Below, piece by piece: positions 7,495-15,763 of a DNA stretch of 64,000 nucleotides. This stretch comes from RBC038 sp041390625. GTDB lineage: Bacteria; Chloroflexota; Dehalococcoidia; UBA2979. The notes under the pieces are model-generated. The model saw nothing but the letters and a program-made list of their open reading frames with translations. It searched no databases and was not told the DNA's origin. The stretch spans positions 317,763 through 381,762 of the forward strand of contig JAWKPM010000001.1 of assembly GCA_041390625.1 (NCBI GenBank). Reading direction: 5' to 3'. Within the stretch, counting starts at the first letter, position 1, and every line of letters begins with the position of its first letter. The translations under genes and the position numbers were made by a program.

Positions 7495-9801
7495 ATGGCG
7501 CTGTCACACATCGTCGGCTACCCACGCATCGGCCAGCGTCGCGAGCTCAAGCGCGCCACCGAGGCCTACTGGGACGACGCGGTCTCACGCGCCGACCTCG
7601 AGGCGACCGGCGCCACGCTGCGCCTCGAGGCGTGGCAGCGGATGCGGGACGCCGGCATCGACCTCATCCCCTCGAACACCTTCTCCTTCTACGACCAGGT
7701 GCTGGACACGACCGCGATGGTCGGCGCCGTGCCGGCGCGCTACCAGCAGCCGGACGATGAGCCCGTTGACCTCGACACCTACTTCGCGATGGCGCGCGGG
7801 GCGCAGTCGGACGGCCTCGACGTCACGGCGATGGAGATGACGAAGTGGTTCGACACGAACTACCACTACATCGTCCCCGAGCTCGGGCCGGACACCCGCT
7901 TCCGCCTCGCATCGACGAAGCCCGTCGACGAGTACCTCGAGGCGCGCGCGGCCGGCATCGAGACGGTGCCGGTCCTCGTTGGCCCGGTGAGCTACCTGCT
8001 GCTGGGCAAGAACCACGATGACCCGGACTTCGACGCGCTGACGCTGCTGCCCTCGCTGCTGCAGGTGTACCTCGAGGTGCTCGGCCGGCTGCGTGACGCC
8101 GGCGCGCGCTGGGTGCAGTTCGACGAGCCGGCGCTCGTCCTCGACCGCACGGACGGGGAGCTCGAGGCGCTCACGACGGCTTACGAGGCGCTGTCGAACG
8201 CCGCCGGTGAGACGCAGATCATCATCGAGACGTACTTCGGCGATGTCGACGAGGCGTTCCACACCCTCGCCGCGCTCCCGGTGGCCGCGATCGGCCTCGA
8301 CCTGCATCGAGGAAAGCGCAACCTCGAGCTGCTGCGCCGGCACGGCCTCCGTGGCAAATACCTCGTTGCCGGCCTCGTCGACGGGCGCAACGTCTGGATC
8401 AACGACCTCGATGCGTCGCTCGGCCTGCTCGGCGAGCTCCGTGCGCTCGTCGGCGCGGACCGGCTCATCGTCTCGAGCTCGTGCTCGCTGATGCACACGC
8501 CGATCGAGCTCGGGCGCGAAAACCGCCTCGATCCCGAGCTGCGCTCATGGCTCGCCTTCGCGAACCAGAAGGTCGACGAGGTCGCAGCACTCGCGACCGG
8601 CCTCGACGACCGCGAAGCCATCGCGGACGTCCTCGGCGCGAACCGCGCCGCCCTGCACTCGCGCCGCGTCTCACCTCGAACGAACGACCCGGCCGTCGAT
8701 GCCCGCGTGCGCGCGACCACCGAGGCGGACTACCGCCGCCCCGGAAGCGTCGAGGCACGTCGCGAGTCGCAGCGTTCGGTGTTGCGGCTGCCGGCCTTCC
8801 CGACGACCACCATCGGCTCCTTCCCGCAGACGCCCGAGCTCCGCGAGGCGCGTGCGAGCCACAACGCGGGCGAGCTGGACGACGCGGGCTACGAGGCCGT
8901 AATGGAGAGCGAGATCGAGCGCGTCATCCGCCTGCAGGAGGAGATCGGCCTCGATGTGCTGGTGCACGGCGAGCCCGAGCGCAACGACATGGTCGAGTAC
9001 TTCGGCGAGCAGCTGAACGGCTTCGCCTTCACGCGCTTCGGCTGGGTGCAGTCCTTCGGCACCCGGTACGTGAAGCCGCCGATCGTCTTCGGCGACGTCT
9101 CGAGGCCCGGTCCGATGACCGTCCGCTGGTCGCAGTACGCACAGTCGCTCACGCAGCACCCGGTGAAGGGCATGCTCACGGGCCCGGTCACGATCCTCAA
9201 CTGGTCCTTCATCCGCGACGACCAGCCGCGTTCCGAGACCTGCCGGCAGATCGCCCTCGCCATCCGAGACGAGGTCGTGGACCTCGAGGCCGCCAACATC
9301 CGCGTCATCCAGATCGACGAGCCGGCCCTCCGCGAGGGGCTGCCGCTGCGACGCAAGGACTGGACCGGCTACCTCGCGTGGGCCGTGCCGTGCTTCCGGC
9401 TGTCGGCCTCGGGCGTGCGCGACGAGACGCAGATCCACACCCACATGTGCTACGCCGACTTCAACGACATCATCGAGGCCATCTCCGACCTCGATGCCGA
9501 CGTCATCTCAATCGAGAACTCGAGGTCCGACGCCGAGCTCCTGGAGGCGTTCCGCGCCTTCCGCTACGACAAGGAGATCGGCCCCGGGGTGTACGACATC
9601 CACTCGCCGCGCGTCCCGCCGGCCGACGAGATGACCTCGCACCTGCAGGAGGCCACCGCCGTCCTCGACCCGCGCCTCGTGTGGGTGAATCCCGACTGTG
9701 GCCTCAAGACGCGGCGCTACGACGAGACGGTGCCGGCCCTGGAGCACATGGTGGCAGCCGCCCGCGCGATGCGTGGCGAACCGGCACCTGTGACCTCGTA
9801 G
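7495..9801 (+). CDS. metE: Cobalamin-independent methionine synthase
   Basis: Transfers the methyl group of 5-methyltetrahydropteroyl-polyglutamate to homocysteine, the last step of methionine synthesis. Full length at 768 residues, with the N-terminal (SHIVGYPRIGQRRELKRATE) and C-terminal (TTTIGSFPQTPELREAR) barrels of the family. The zinc ligands are all present: His650, Cys652 (HTHMCYADF), Glu674 and Cys735 (NPDCGLKTR). The start has only a weak AGGAAC ribosome site about 11 bases upstream. The 204-base gap to the divergent crotonase shows no clear riboswitch. Use of the B12-free enzyme next to a B12-dependent ribonucleotide reductase is notable. Confidence 0.96.
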   Translation: MALSHIVGYPRIGQRRELKRATEAYWDDAVSRADLEATGATLRLEAWQRMRDAGIDLIPSNTFSFYDQVLDTTAMVGAVPARYQQPDDEPVDLDTYFAMARGAQSDGLDVTAMEMTKWFDTNYHYIVPELGPDTRFRLASTKPVDEYLEARAAGIETVPVLVGPVSYLLLGKNHDDPDFDALTLLPSLLQVYLEVLGRLRDAGARWVQFDEPALVLDRTDGELEALTTAYEALSNAAGETQIIIETYFGDVDEAFHTLAALPVAAIGLDLHRGKRNLELLRRHGLRGKYLVAGLVDGRNVWINDLDASLGLLGELRALVGADRLIVSSSCSLMHTPIELGRENRLDPELRSWLAFANQKVDEVAALATGLDDREAIADVLGANRAALHSRRVSPRTNDPAVDARVRATTEADYRRPGSVEARRESQRSVLRLPAFPTTTIGSFPQTPELREARASHNAGELDDAGYEAVMESEIERVIRLQEEIGLDVLVHGEPERNDMVEYFGEQLNGFAFTRFGWVQSFGTRYVKPPIVFGDVSRPGPMTVRWSQYAQSLTQHPVKGMLTGPVTILNWSFIRDDQPRSETCRQIALAIRDEVVDLEAANIRVIQIDEPALREGLPLRRKDWTGYLAWAVPCFRLSASGVRDETQIHTHMCYADFNDIIEAISDLDADVISIENSRSDAELLEAFRAFRYDKEIGPGVYDIHSPRVPPADEMTSHLQEATAVLDPRLVWVNPDCGLKTRRYDETVPALEHMVAAARAMRGEPAPVTS

Positions 9802-9914
9802 CCCTCGCCCGGCGAATGGCGCCGGAAGGCATTCCCGGCCACTCCGAACGTGGTACAACGTGCGCACTGCCGTCGATGACGGACGGCATCCACCACGAGG
9901 CGCGAGGAGGGGCC

Positions 9915-11780
9915 ATGACAGAGGGATACTGGGCAAGCCGACGCGTGAGCCGACGTTCGGCGTTGCGAGGAGCCGGACTCGGATTCGCGGGCCTCGCGGG
10001 CGCGGCCCTCATCGGCTGCGGCAGCGACGACGAAGAACCGACCGCGACGGCCACCGCAGCCGGAACGGGCACGCCCGCCGGCGGAGAAACGCCCTCGGGC
10101 GGCGGCGGTGGTGCGGTTCCCGCCGATCAGGTCCGCGTGCCACCCGGACGGTACGACGGCTGGCCGGCCCCGACGCCGGCAGAGATGGACCCGCTCGCGA
10201 ACGGGCGGTACGGCGGCACGCTGGTCCATCGATACCTCGACCCGCCACACATGGACTTCAACCGCACGCTGTCCTGCACCGTCAACACGACGATGGACTA
10301 CACGAACAACAAGCTCACCCGAGCGAAGTTCGGGCCGCTTTCGAACGGCAACCTGATCGAGATCGAGCCCGACCTCGCAGAGTCATGGGAGATCAACGGC
10401 GACGCGACCGAGTTCACCTTCCACCTGCGGGAGGGCGTGAAGTTCCAGAACGTCGAGCCCGCCAACGGCCGGGGGTTCGATGTCGAGGACGTGCGCCTGT
10501 CATACGAGCGCTACCAGGCCGGTGGCACGCAGAAGGACGTCTTCAGCGAGGTCACCGCGTTCGAGACGCCCGACGACCACACGCTGGTCGTCAAGCTCTC
10601 CGAGCCCCTCGTCGACTTCCCCCGCAACATCGCGGCGTGGTCGTTCATCTGGCCTCGTGAGCTGGTGGCCGACCTCGACACGCTGGGGCAGAAGGCCGTC
10701 GGGACGGGCCCCTTCATCCAGGAAGAGTGGACACAGAAGGAACGCTCGGTCTTCGCCCGGAACCCGGAGTACTTCGAGACCGGCCTGCCCTTCTTGGACC
10801 GAGTCATCACCATCGCGCAGAACGACACCGCCGTCCTGCGCGCGGGCTTCCTGACCAACAACTTCTTCGAGTGGTCCGCCCGCGACGAGCCGGACGCACA
10901 GGACATGCTGAAGTCGTCCGACGACGCCGTGAACTATGTTTACGAGGGCGTGCAGGGCGCCAACAGCAACGTCTTCCGCTTCCAGATGGACAACCCGGTG
11001 CTGCAGGACGAGCGGGTCCGCCGCGCGGTCTCCATGAGCATCGACCGCGTCGGGTACGCGGCCGCTCGTGCCGACCGCAGCGAGGGCTTCGCCAAGCCTT
11101 CGATCTCGTGGCAGGCGCTCTTCGACCAGGCGCCGACGCTCGCCGATGAGGGCCCGTGGTACCAGTACGACCCGCAGGGCGCAGCCGAGCTCCTGTCGGC
11201 GGCGGGCTACACGGCGGACAGCCCGCTGTCCTTCGAGATGACGGGCTTCTACCTCAGCAACTTCTACCAGTTCGCGGACGTGATCCTGCCGAGCATCAAC
11301 GAGACGGTCGGCCTCGACGTCTCGTACCGCGAGGTCGACAACCCGACGGCGGTGGTGCTGCTGAACGACCGCAACTTCGAGTGGGCGACGGGCATGACGT
11401 TCGGGCCGCCGGCGTACTCGGTGGACCAGTCCGTCTTCCCCTTCTACCACTCACGAGGCGGCCTGAACTTCGGGAACCTGAACGACTCCGAGATGGACTC
11501 GCTCGTCGAGCAGCAGCGCGGCGAGCAGAACGTCGAGGCACAGAAGGAGATCTGGAAGAAGATCTGGGACCGCGAGCTGGACATCGTCTACGACGTGTTC
11601 CTGCCGCTCAGTGGCGGCTTCGGCGGCTCGTTCTTCCACAACTACGTGGTGAACTTCCGGAACCACGGCATCGGGTCGGCCGTGTGCTACGCGAACTCGC
11701 AGATCCGCTCCGTGTGGCTGGACGAGGGCGCACCCGAGATGGGTGCCGTGCTGGACAGCCCGGGGGGTGGGCTGCTGTAG
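9915..11780 (+). CDS. ABC-type peptide/nickel family solute-binding lipoprotein (orphan)
   Basis: A 621-residue family-5 extracellular solute-binding protein. The N-terminus combines a twin-arginine motif (VSRRSALRG, residues 11-19) with a lipobox (ALIGC, Cys35). It is therefore likely exported folded through Tat and lipid-anchored. A Thr/Gly-rich linker follows. The binding domain shows family hallmarks such as LAESWEINGDATEFTFHLRE, VKFQNVEP and DERVRRAVSMSIDR. The ATG at 9915 is chosen for its GAGGAGG site; the frame stays open much further upstream only because metE is read in another frame. No permease or ATPase gene is adjacent, so its transporter partner must be elsewhere. A terminator palindrome follows. 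Confidence 0.9.
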   Translation: MTEGYWASRRVSRRSALRGAGLGFAGLAGAALIGCGSDDEEPTATATAAGTGTPAGGETPSGGGGGAVPADQVRVPPGRYDGWPAPTPAEMDPLANGRYGGTLVHRYLDPPHMDFNRTLSCTVNTTMDYTNNKLTRAKFGPLSNGNLIEIEPDLAESWEINGDATEFTFHLREGVKFQNVEPANGRGFDVEDVRLSYERYQAGGTQKDVFSEVTAFETPDDHTLVVKLSEPLVDFPRNIAAWSFIWPRELVADLDTLGQKAVGTGPFIQEEWTQKERSVFARNPEYFETGLPFLDRVITIAQNDTAVLRAGFLTNNFFEWSARDEPDAQDMLKSSDDAVNYVYEGVQGANSNVFRFQMDNPVLQDERVRRAVSMSIDRVGYAAARADRSEGFAKPSISWQALFDQAPTLADEGPWYQYDPQGAAELLSAAGYTADSPLSFEMTGFYLSNFYQFADVILPSINETVGLDVSYREVDNPTAVVLLNDRNFEWATGMTFGPPAYSVDQSVFPFYHSRGGLNFGNLNDSEMDSLVEQQRGEQNVEAQKEIWKKIWDRELDIVYDVFLPLSGGFGGSFFHNYVVNFRNHGIGSAVCYANSQIRSVWLDEGAPEMGAVLDSPGGGLL

Positions 11781-11802
11781 CCCACAACGGCGCACATGTA
11801 GT

Positions 11803-11830
11803 CAGGTGGCCGGCATATGCCGGCCACCTG
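11803..11830. terminator. Perfect palindromic terminator between convergent genes
   Basis: A 28-base perfect palindrome (14-bp arms meeting at CAT|ATG) lies between the solute-binding protein stop (11780) and the DtxR-type regulator stop (11864). It is followed by TTCGTT on the plus strand. Confidence 0.75.
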
Positions 11831-11863
11831 TTCGTTCGGCGTCCAATCGAGGCTCTCGAGAAG

Positions 11864-12535
11864 CTAGCCCGCGCTGTCGCGCACCCAGATTCGCCGCGCC
11901 GCCTCGAGGCCGAGAACGAGCTCCCGCTCCCCGAGGCGGGCCGTCACCGTGCCTCGATACGGCGCGACCTCGGTGACGGCGATGGCGGTGCCGGGCCGAA
12001 TGCCCTCTTCGTCGAAGAAGCGCAGGAGCGCCTCGTCCTCCTCGTACACACGGTCGACCGTCGCGCGACCGCCGGCACCGAGGTCCGTCAGTCGGCGCTG
12101 GGACAGCCCGGCCTCGGCGTCCGTGCCGGGCAGCGGATAGCCGAACGGCGAGAGCGTGGGCGCGCCGAGCCGCTCGACGATCAGCGGTTCCGTGACGTCG
12201 GAGATCGAGTGCTCCATGAGGTGCGCCTCCTCGTACGCCCGCCACCACTCGAGGCCGAGGACATCGACGAGCAGGCACTCCGCGAGGCGATGGCGACGCA
12301 CCATCTGTCGCGCACGAGCCAGCCCGCTGGGTGTGAGCGAGATACGCTTCCGCGCGTCGATCTCGACGAGCTTGTCCCGGCGGAGCCGGGACAGCATCCC
12401 CGCGACCGAGGCCGGCTTGATGTCGAGGCGTTCGGCGACGCGTGCCGCGATGACCTCTTCGCCCTCGTCGTGCGAGAGGCGGTAGATCGTCGTCAGCGCG
12501 TCATCCGAGGCGACGTTCGTGACCTGCTTGGGCAC
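11864..12535 (-). CDS. DtxR/MntR-type metal-dependent transcriptional regulator
   Basis: A 223-residue metalloregulator expected to repress iron or manganese uptake genes when metal is bound. The N-terminal winged helix (~5-70) contains VAERLDIKPASVAGMLSRLR and ends in SLTPSGLARA. The dimerisation/metal domain follows (MVRRHRLAECLLVDVLGLEW, then EEAHLMEHSISD). Comparison with DtxR places a His where DtxR has Cys102, with Glu108 and His109 conserved. The C-terminal ~75 residues (RPGTAIAVTEVAP and onward) form the FeoA/SH3-like domain. The GTG at 12535 is chosen because GAGGAGG lies 4 bases upstream; earlier in-frame starts read into non-homologous Arg-rich sequence. No metal transporter is adjacent. 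Confidence 0.88.
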   Translation of the reverse strand: MPKQVTNVASDDALTTIYRLSHDEGEEVIAARVAERLDIKPASVAGMLSRLRRDKLVEIDARKRISLTPSGLARARQMVRRHRLAECLLVDVLGLEWWRAYEEAHLMEHSISDVTEPLIVERLGAPTLSPFGYPLPGTDAEAGLSQRRLTDLGAGGRATVDRVYEEDEALLRFFDEEGIRPGTAIAVTEVAPYRGTVTARLGERELVLGLEAARRIWVRDSAG

Positions 12536-12644
12536 AAGCCCTCCTCGTCTCAAGTGAGCGCGCCGCCGCGCGCGCCGATCGTGGCATGCCGAGCCGCGAG
12601 GGGGCAAGGAGCGCTGGCCTGAGCCCACGGGCACATAACGCTCA

Positions 12645-13292
12645 TTGCACGTACGATGCTGTGGGTCACTTCCCCCGCAGCCACGAGGGCCGAACACGCT
12701 CGACGATCTGGACGCGCGATTCGAGACGCAGCGGGCCGTGCTCGGTCCGCTCGTACGTGTGGTCGAAGAGGCCGCCGCCGAGTCGCCATGGGCGCTGATC
12801 GGCGCGGCCGGACTGGCCCTGCGCGGCCTCGATGCGTCGTCTCCCAACCTCGAGTTCATGGTCACCGAGCCCACGCTGAAGGCGCTCGCCGGCATGCTCG
12901 ACGTGACGGCGCGCTGGGGCCGAGGCGCCTACCTCGCCGCCGAGCGGCTGCACTTCATGCGCTACGGCGTCCCCGTCTTCGTCTTCGGGCGCCCGGTCTT
13001 CCACGGCCGCTACGAGTCGCTCTCGCCGTTCGACATCCCCTCGCTGTGGGACGCCCGCGAGAGCATCGAGGTCGGTGGAGTCGGTGTCTGCGCAACTCCG
13101 CTCGAGTGGGACCTCATGCTCGCGGTCGTCCTCGAGTCGCGCTCCCGCATCGAGGTGCTGGGCGAGCACCTGCGCGAGCACGGCTTCGACAACCGACTGC
13201 TGACGCGCCTGCTACGCGAAGGCCGCGTCGAGCGCGCCACCGAGGAAGCCGTCTGGGCCGTCGTCGAGCGCGGCACGTCCGCCAGTACCTAG
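12645..13292 (+). CDS. Unrecognised protein with a possible nucleotidyltransferase-like core
   Basis: About 180-215 residues. The segment WALIGAAGLALRGLDASSPNLEF resembles the glycine-rich start and acidic strand of nucleotidyltransferase-fold proteins of the AbiEii/MNT kind, but the second acidic residue pair is not obvious. Later parts alternate hydrophobic strands with charged helices. The given TTG start is only the most upstream option and lacks a ribosome site. GTG at 12738 would trim the poorly structured first 31 residues. It is followed closely by an LLM oxidoreductase gene, which has its own ribosome site. Function unknown. Confidence 0.5.
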   Translation: MHVRCCGSLPPQPRGPNTLDDLDARFETQRAVLGPLVRVVEEAAAESPWALIGAAGLALRGLDASSPNLEFMVTEPTLKALAGMLDVTARWGRGAYLAAERLHFMRYGVPVFVFGRPVFHGRYESLSPFDIPSLWDARESIEVGGVGVCATPLEWDLMLAVVLESRSRIEVLGEHLREHGFDNRLLTRLLREGRVERATEEAVWAVVERGTSAST

Positions 13293-13354
13293 GCCGCACT
13301 CACCTCGACCCTTCCGTCACTCGAGAGCAGCACACCCGAAGAGAGGGCCGTTCC

Positions 13355-14395
13355 ATGCCGATGACCGTGGGCACCGGGATCGGGACGAACATGCACGACG
13401 TCCCGGCACGAGCACGAGAGCTCGAGGCGCTGGGCTACGACATGGTCTCCGTCGGCGAGACCAACCGAAACCCGTTCCTCCCGCTGGTCCTCGTGGCGGA
13501 GCACACCGAGCGCCTGCACTTCGCGACCTCGGTGGCGATCGCGTTTCCTCGAGTGCCGCACGTGACGGCGAACCTCGCCTGGGACCTCTCGAGATACTCG
13601 GGCGGCCGTTTCGTCCTCGGCCTCGGCACGCAGGTGAAGGGCCACAACGAGCGCCGCTTCAGCGTGCCCTGGGCGCCGCCGGGGCCTCGGTTGCGCGACT
13701 ACATCGCGTGCATGCGGGCGATCTGGGACTCGTGGCAGAACGGCACCAAGCCGAACTACGAGGGCGACTACTACCAGTACAAGCTGACGAGCCCGTTCTT
13801 CAATCCCGGCCCGGTCGAGCACCCGAACATCCCCGTCATCATCTCTGCCGTGAACCCCTTCAACGCCCGCCTCGCCGGCGAGGTCTGTAACGGCATCGCC
13901 ATCCACGGCTTCAGCACGTTCCGCTACATCAAGGAAGTCCTCATCCCCGCCGTGCACGAGGGCGCACGCCGTGCCGGCAAGGACCCGAAGGACCTCCAGA
14001 TCCGTGGCGGAGGCTTCGTCGTGACGGCACGCACCGAGGAAGCGCTGGAACGCGCGAAGGAGCGCTCGAGGCGCCAGATCTCGTTCTACGCCTCGACGCG
14101 CTCCTACTCGCGCGTGATGTCGACGCACGGCTGGGACGACGAGGCCGCACACCTCCATCGACTTTCCATCGAGGGCAAGTGGGACGAGATGGTCGACGTC
14201 ATCACCGACGAGATGATGGAGGAGTTCTGCGTCATCGGAACGTGGGACGAGCTGCCGGCGAAGATGCGCGAGAAGTACGCGGGCATCAACACGCAGATCA
14301 GCTTCGGCGCGGATCCGAAGACGCCGGATGAGGTCGAGCAGATCAAGGACATCATCGCGCAGCTGAAGACGATCCCGGCCGTCGGCGAGGTCTAG
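13355..14395 (+). CDS. LLM class F420-dependent (luciferase-like) oxidoreductase
   Basis: A 346-residue TIM-barrel flavin/F420 enzyme. The beginning MTVGTGIGTNMHDVPARARE, the core VAEHTERLHFATSVAIAFPR and SGGRFVLGLGTQVKGHNERR are typical of the TIGR03617-like F420-dependent subgroup. The substrate cannot be read from sequence. GAGAGGG (13341-13347) lies 7 bases before the ATG. The upstream unknown gene ends 62 bases earlier, so co-transcription is possible. Its 3' end meets the M42 peptidase gene head-on, with no clear hairpin between them. Confidence 0.9.
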   Translation: MPMTVGTGIGTNMHDVPARARELEALGYDMVSVGETNRNPFLPLVLVAEHTERLHFATSVAIAFPRVPHVTANLAWDLSRYSGGRFVLGLGTQVKGHNERRFSVPWAPPGPRLRDYIACMRAIWDSWQNGTKPNYEGDYYQYKLTSPFFNPGPVEHPNIPVIISAVNPFNARLAGEVCNGIAIHGFSTFRYIKEVLIPAVHEGARRAGKDPKDLQIRGGGFVVTARTEEALERAKERSRRQISFYASTRSYSRVMSTHGWDDEAAHLHRLSIEGKWDEMVDVITDEMMEEFCVIGTWDELPAKMREKYAGINTQISFGADPKTPDEVEQIKDIIAQLKTIPAVGEV

Positions 14396-14416
14396 CGCCC
14401 GCCCTCCCGTTCTCGA

Positions 14417-15700
14417 CTAGCTCGAACCGCGACGGCGCCTCGGGCGGGGCGGGCGCACCGGCGGCAGCTTGATGCGCGGACGGCGCCTCGAGGAGCCGGT
14501 GCGGCGCGTGTCGGCGGGCGCAGGCGCCGCCTCGACGGGCGCCACCCTCGAGACCGTGGCACGCAGCGTCGAGGCGGCCTCGCGGCCCAGTCTGTCGAAG
14601 CGCTTCGTCATCTCCGGCAGATACGTCTCGTAGCGCGGCAGCGTCTCGTTCATGCGCAGGAAGAGGCGCACGAGGCCCTCGAGGTCCCCGAGGTGTACGG
14701 TCTCCGGCGCGACGCGGTTCTTCGCCCCCGCGTTGTGGTAGTTCCCGAGCGCAATGCAGGCGGCGCCCGTCTCGTAGCCGTAGAGGTCGTACGCCGTGGC
14801 CTCGGTCGTGCCCCCGTCCATCAGCTTGCGCTGGTAACGGAAGTCGCGATCCTCCTCGCGCATCGCCTGGCAGAGCGCCACCATCCACTGCGACACCTTC
14901 GGCGAGAACACGTGCATCGCGTCACCGAGGCGCACGATGGGGCCGGCCCCCTGCTCGGCGCGTCCCCCGGCCATCGAGGACGTCTCGACCGCGATCACGA
15001 GCGCGTTCTCGGGCAGCAGCCGCTCGCGACCGACGATCGCGGCGCCGCGCAGCCCGATCTCCTCGGCACGGGTGAACAGGCCGATGACGTGGCCGTTCGG
15101 CCGCAGCACCGAGAGCCGGTCGAGCGTCGCGAGGACCGAGACGCAGCCCGCGAGATCGTCACACTGGCGCGCGCGCACGACCTCGCCGCGGACGCGGCAG
15201 ACATCGACGTCCCACAGCGCGAAGTCGCCCGGTGCCGCCTCGACGCCGCGATCGAGGGTGGCGCGTGCCCCGGCGATACGAGGCCCACCCGCGCCGCGAT
15301 TCGTCTGTACGCTGCGGATGCGGGCACTGCCGCGCTCGAGGCCCGTCGCGGCCTCGTAGATCACGAGGCGCTCGCCGGAGCCGTAGTCGCCGCTCAACCC
15401 ACCTCGAAACTCGAGCTCGACGGTGCGTGCGTTGACGTCGCGCACAACGAAGCCTGGGTGGTCCGTGTGCGCCCCGAGGACCAGCGGCCGCCGCGCCGGG
15501 CCTCGCTTGTACGTCACGTAGGCGTTGCCGTACGCATCCTCCTCGTAGAGCAGCCCGCGCTCCTCCGCGAAGGCGCGGACGAACGCGAGGACATGCTGTT
15601 CCTCATAGGATGCGGTCGGGATCGAGACCACCTCGCGGAAGAGCTCGGCGAGCGGGCGTGGCTGGCGCGGACGAGCGGGTTCGGGCGTGGCTGCGGTCAT
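14417..15700 (-). CDS. M42-family metalloaminopeptidase-like protein
   Basis: A 427-residue zinc or cobalt peptidase of the M42 (glutamyl/tetrahedral aminopeptidase) type. Metal-binding segments are visible in order: GAHTDHPGF (His and Asp), QCDDLAGCVS (bridging Asp), TRAEEIGLRGA (catalytic and metal Glu), IAVETSSM, and a final LGNYHNAG with His. The start at 15700 has GGAGGTG 6 bases upstream. The frame could be extended to 15907, but that part is Arg-rich and overlaps the divergent gene. The last ~55 residues are a basic Arg/Pro-rich tail not typical of the family. It is divergent from the RNA methyltransferase, and a TACGAT -10 element sits on its strand at 15720-15725. Confidence 0.87.
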   Translation of the reverse strand: MTAATPEPARPRQPRPLAELFREVVSIPTASYEEQHVLAFVRAFAEERGLLYEEDAYGNAYVTYKRGPARRPLVLGAHTDHPGFVVRDVNARTVELEFRGGLSGDYGSGERLVIYEAATGLERGSARIRSVQTNRGAGGPRIAGARATLDRGVEAAPGDFALWDVDVCRVRGEVVRARQCDDLAGCVSVLATLDRLSVLRPNGHVIGLFTRAEEIGLRGAAIVGRERLLPENALVIAVETSSMAGGRAEQGAGPIVRLGDAMHVFSPKVSQWMVALCQAMREEDRDFRYQRKLMDGGTTEATAYDLYGYETGAACIALGNYHNAGAKNRVAPETVHLGDLEGLVRLFLRMNETLPRYETYLPEMTKRFDRLGREAASTLRATVSRVAPVEAAPAPADTRRTGSSRRRPRIKLPPVRPPRPRRRRGSS

Positions 15701-15751
15701 CGAGGCACCTCCACGCGTGATCGTATGGGAGCGCGTCTCCCCGCGCCCCCG

Positions 15752-15757
15752 TACGAT
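15752..15757 (+). promoter_or_regulatory. -10 element of a probable leaderless transcript
   Basis: TACGAT (4/6 or better to TATAAT) ends 6 bases before the ATG at 15764, and no ribosome site is present. A transcript starting 6-7 bases after the element would begin at the start codon itself. A second TACGAT faces the opposite way at 15720-15725 for the divergent peptidase gene. Confidence 0.5.
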
Positions 15758-15763
15758 GGATCC

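Noticed and set aside
8481..9914. N-terminal extension of the solute-binding protein through metE
   Set aside because: The extension is a shadow frame of metE; ATG 9915 has a GAGGAGG site followed by a proper Tat/lipoprotein signal.
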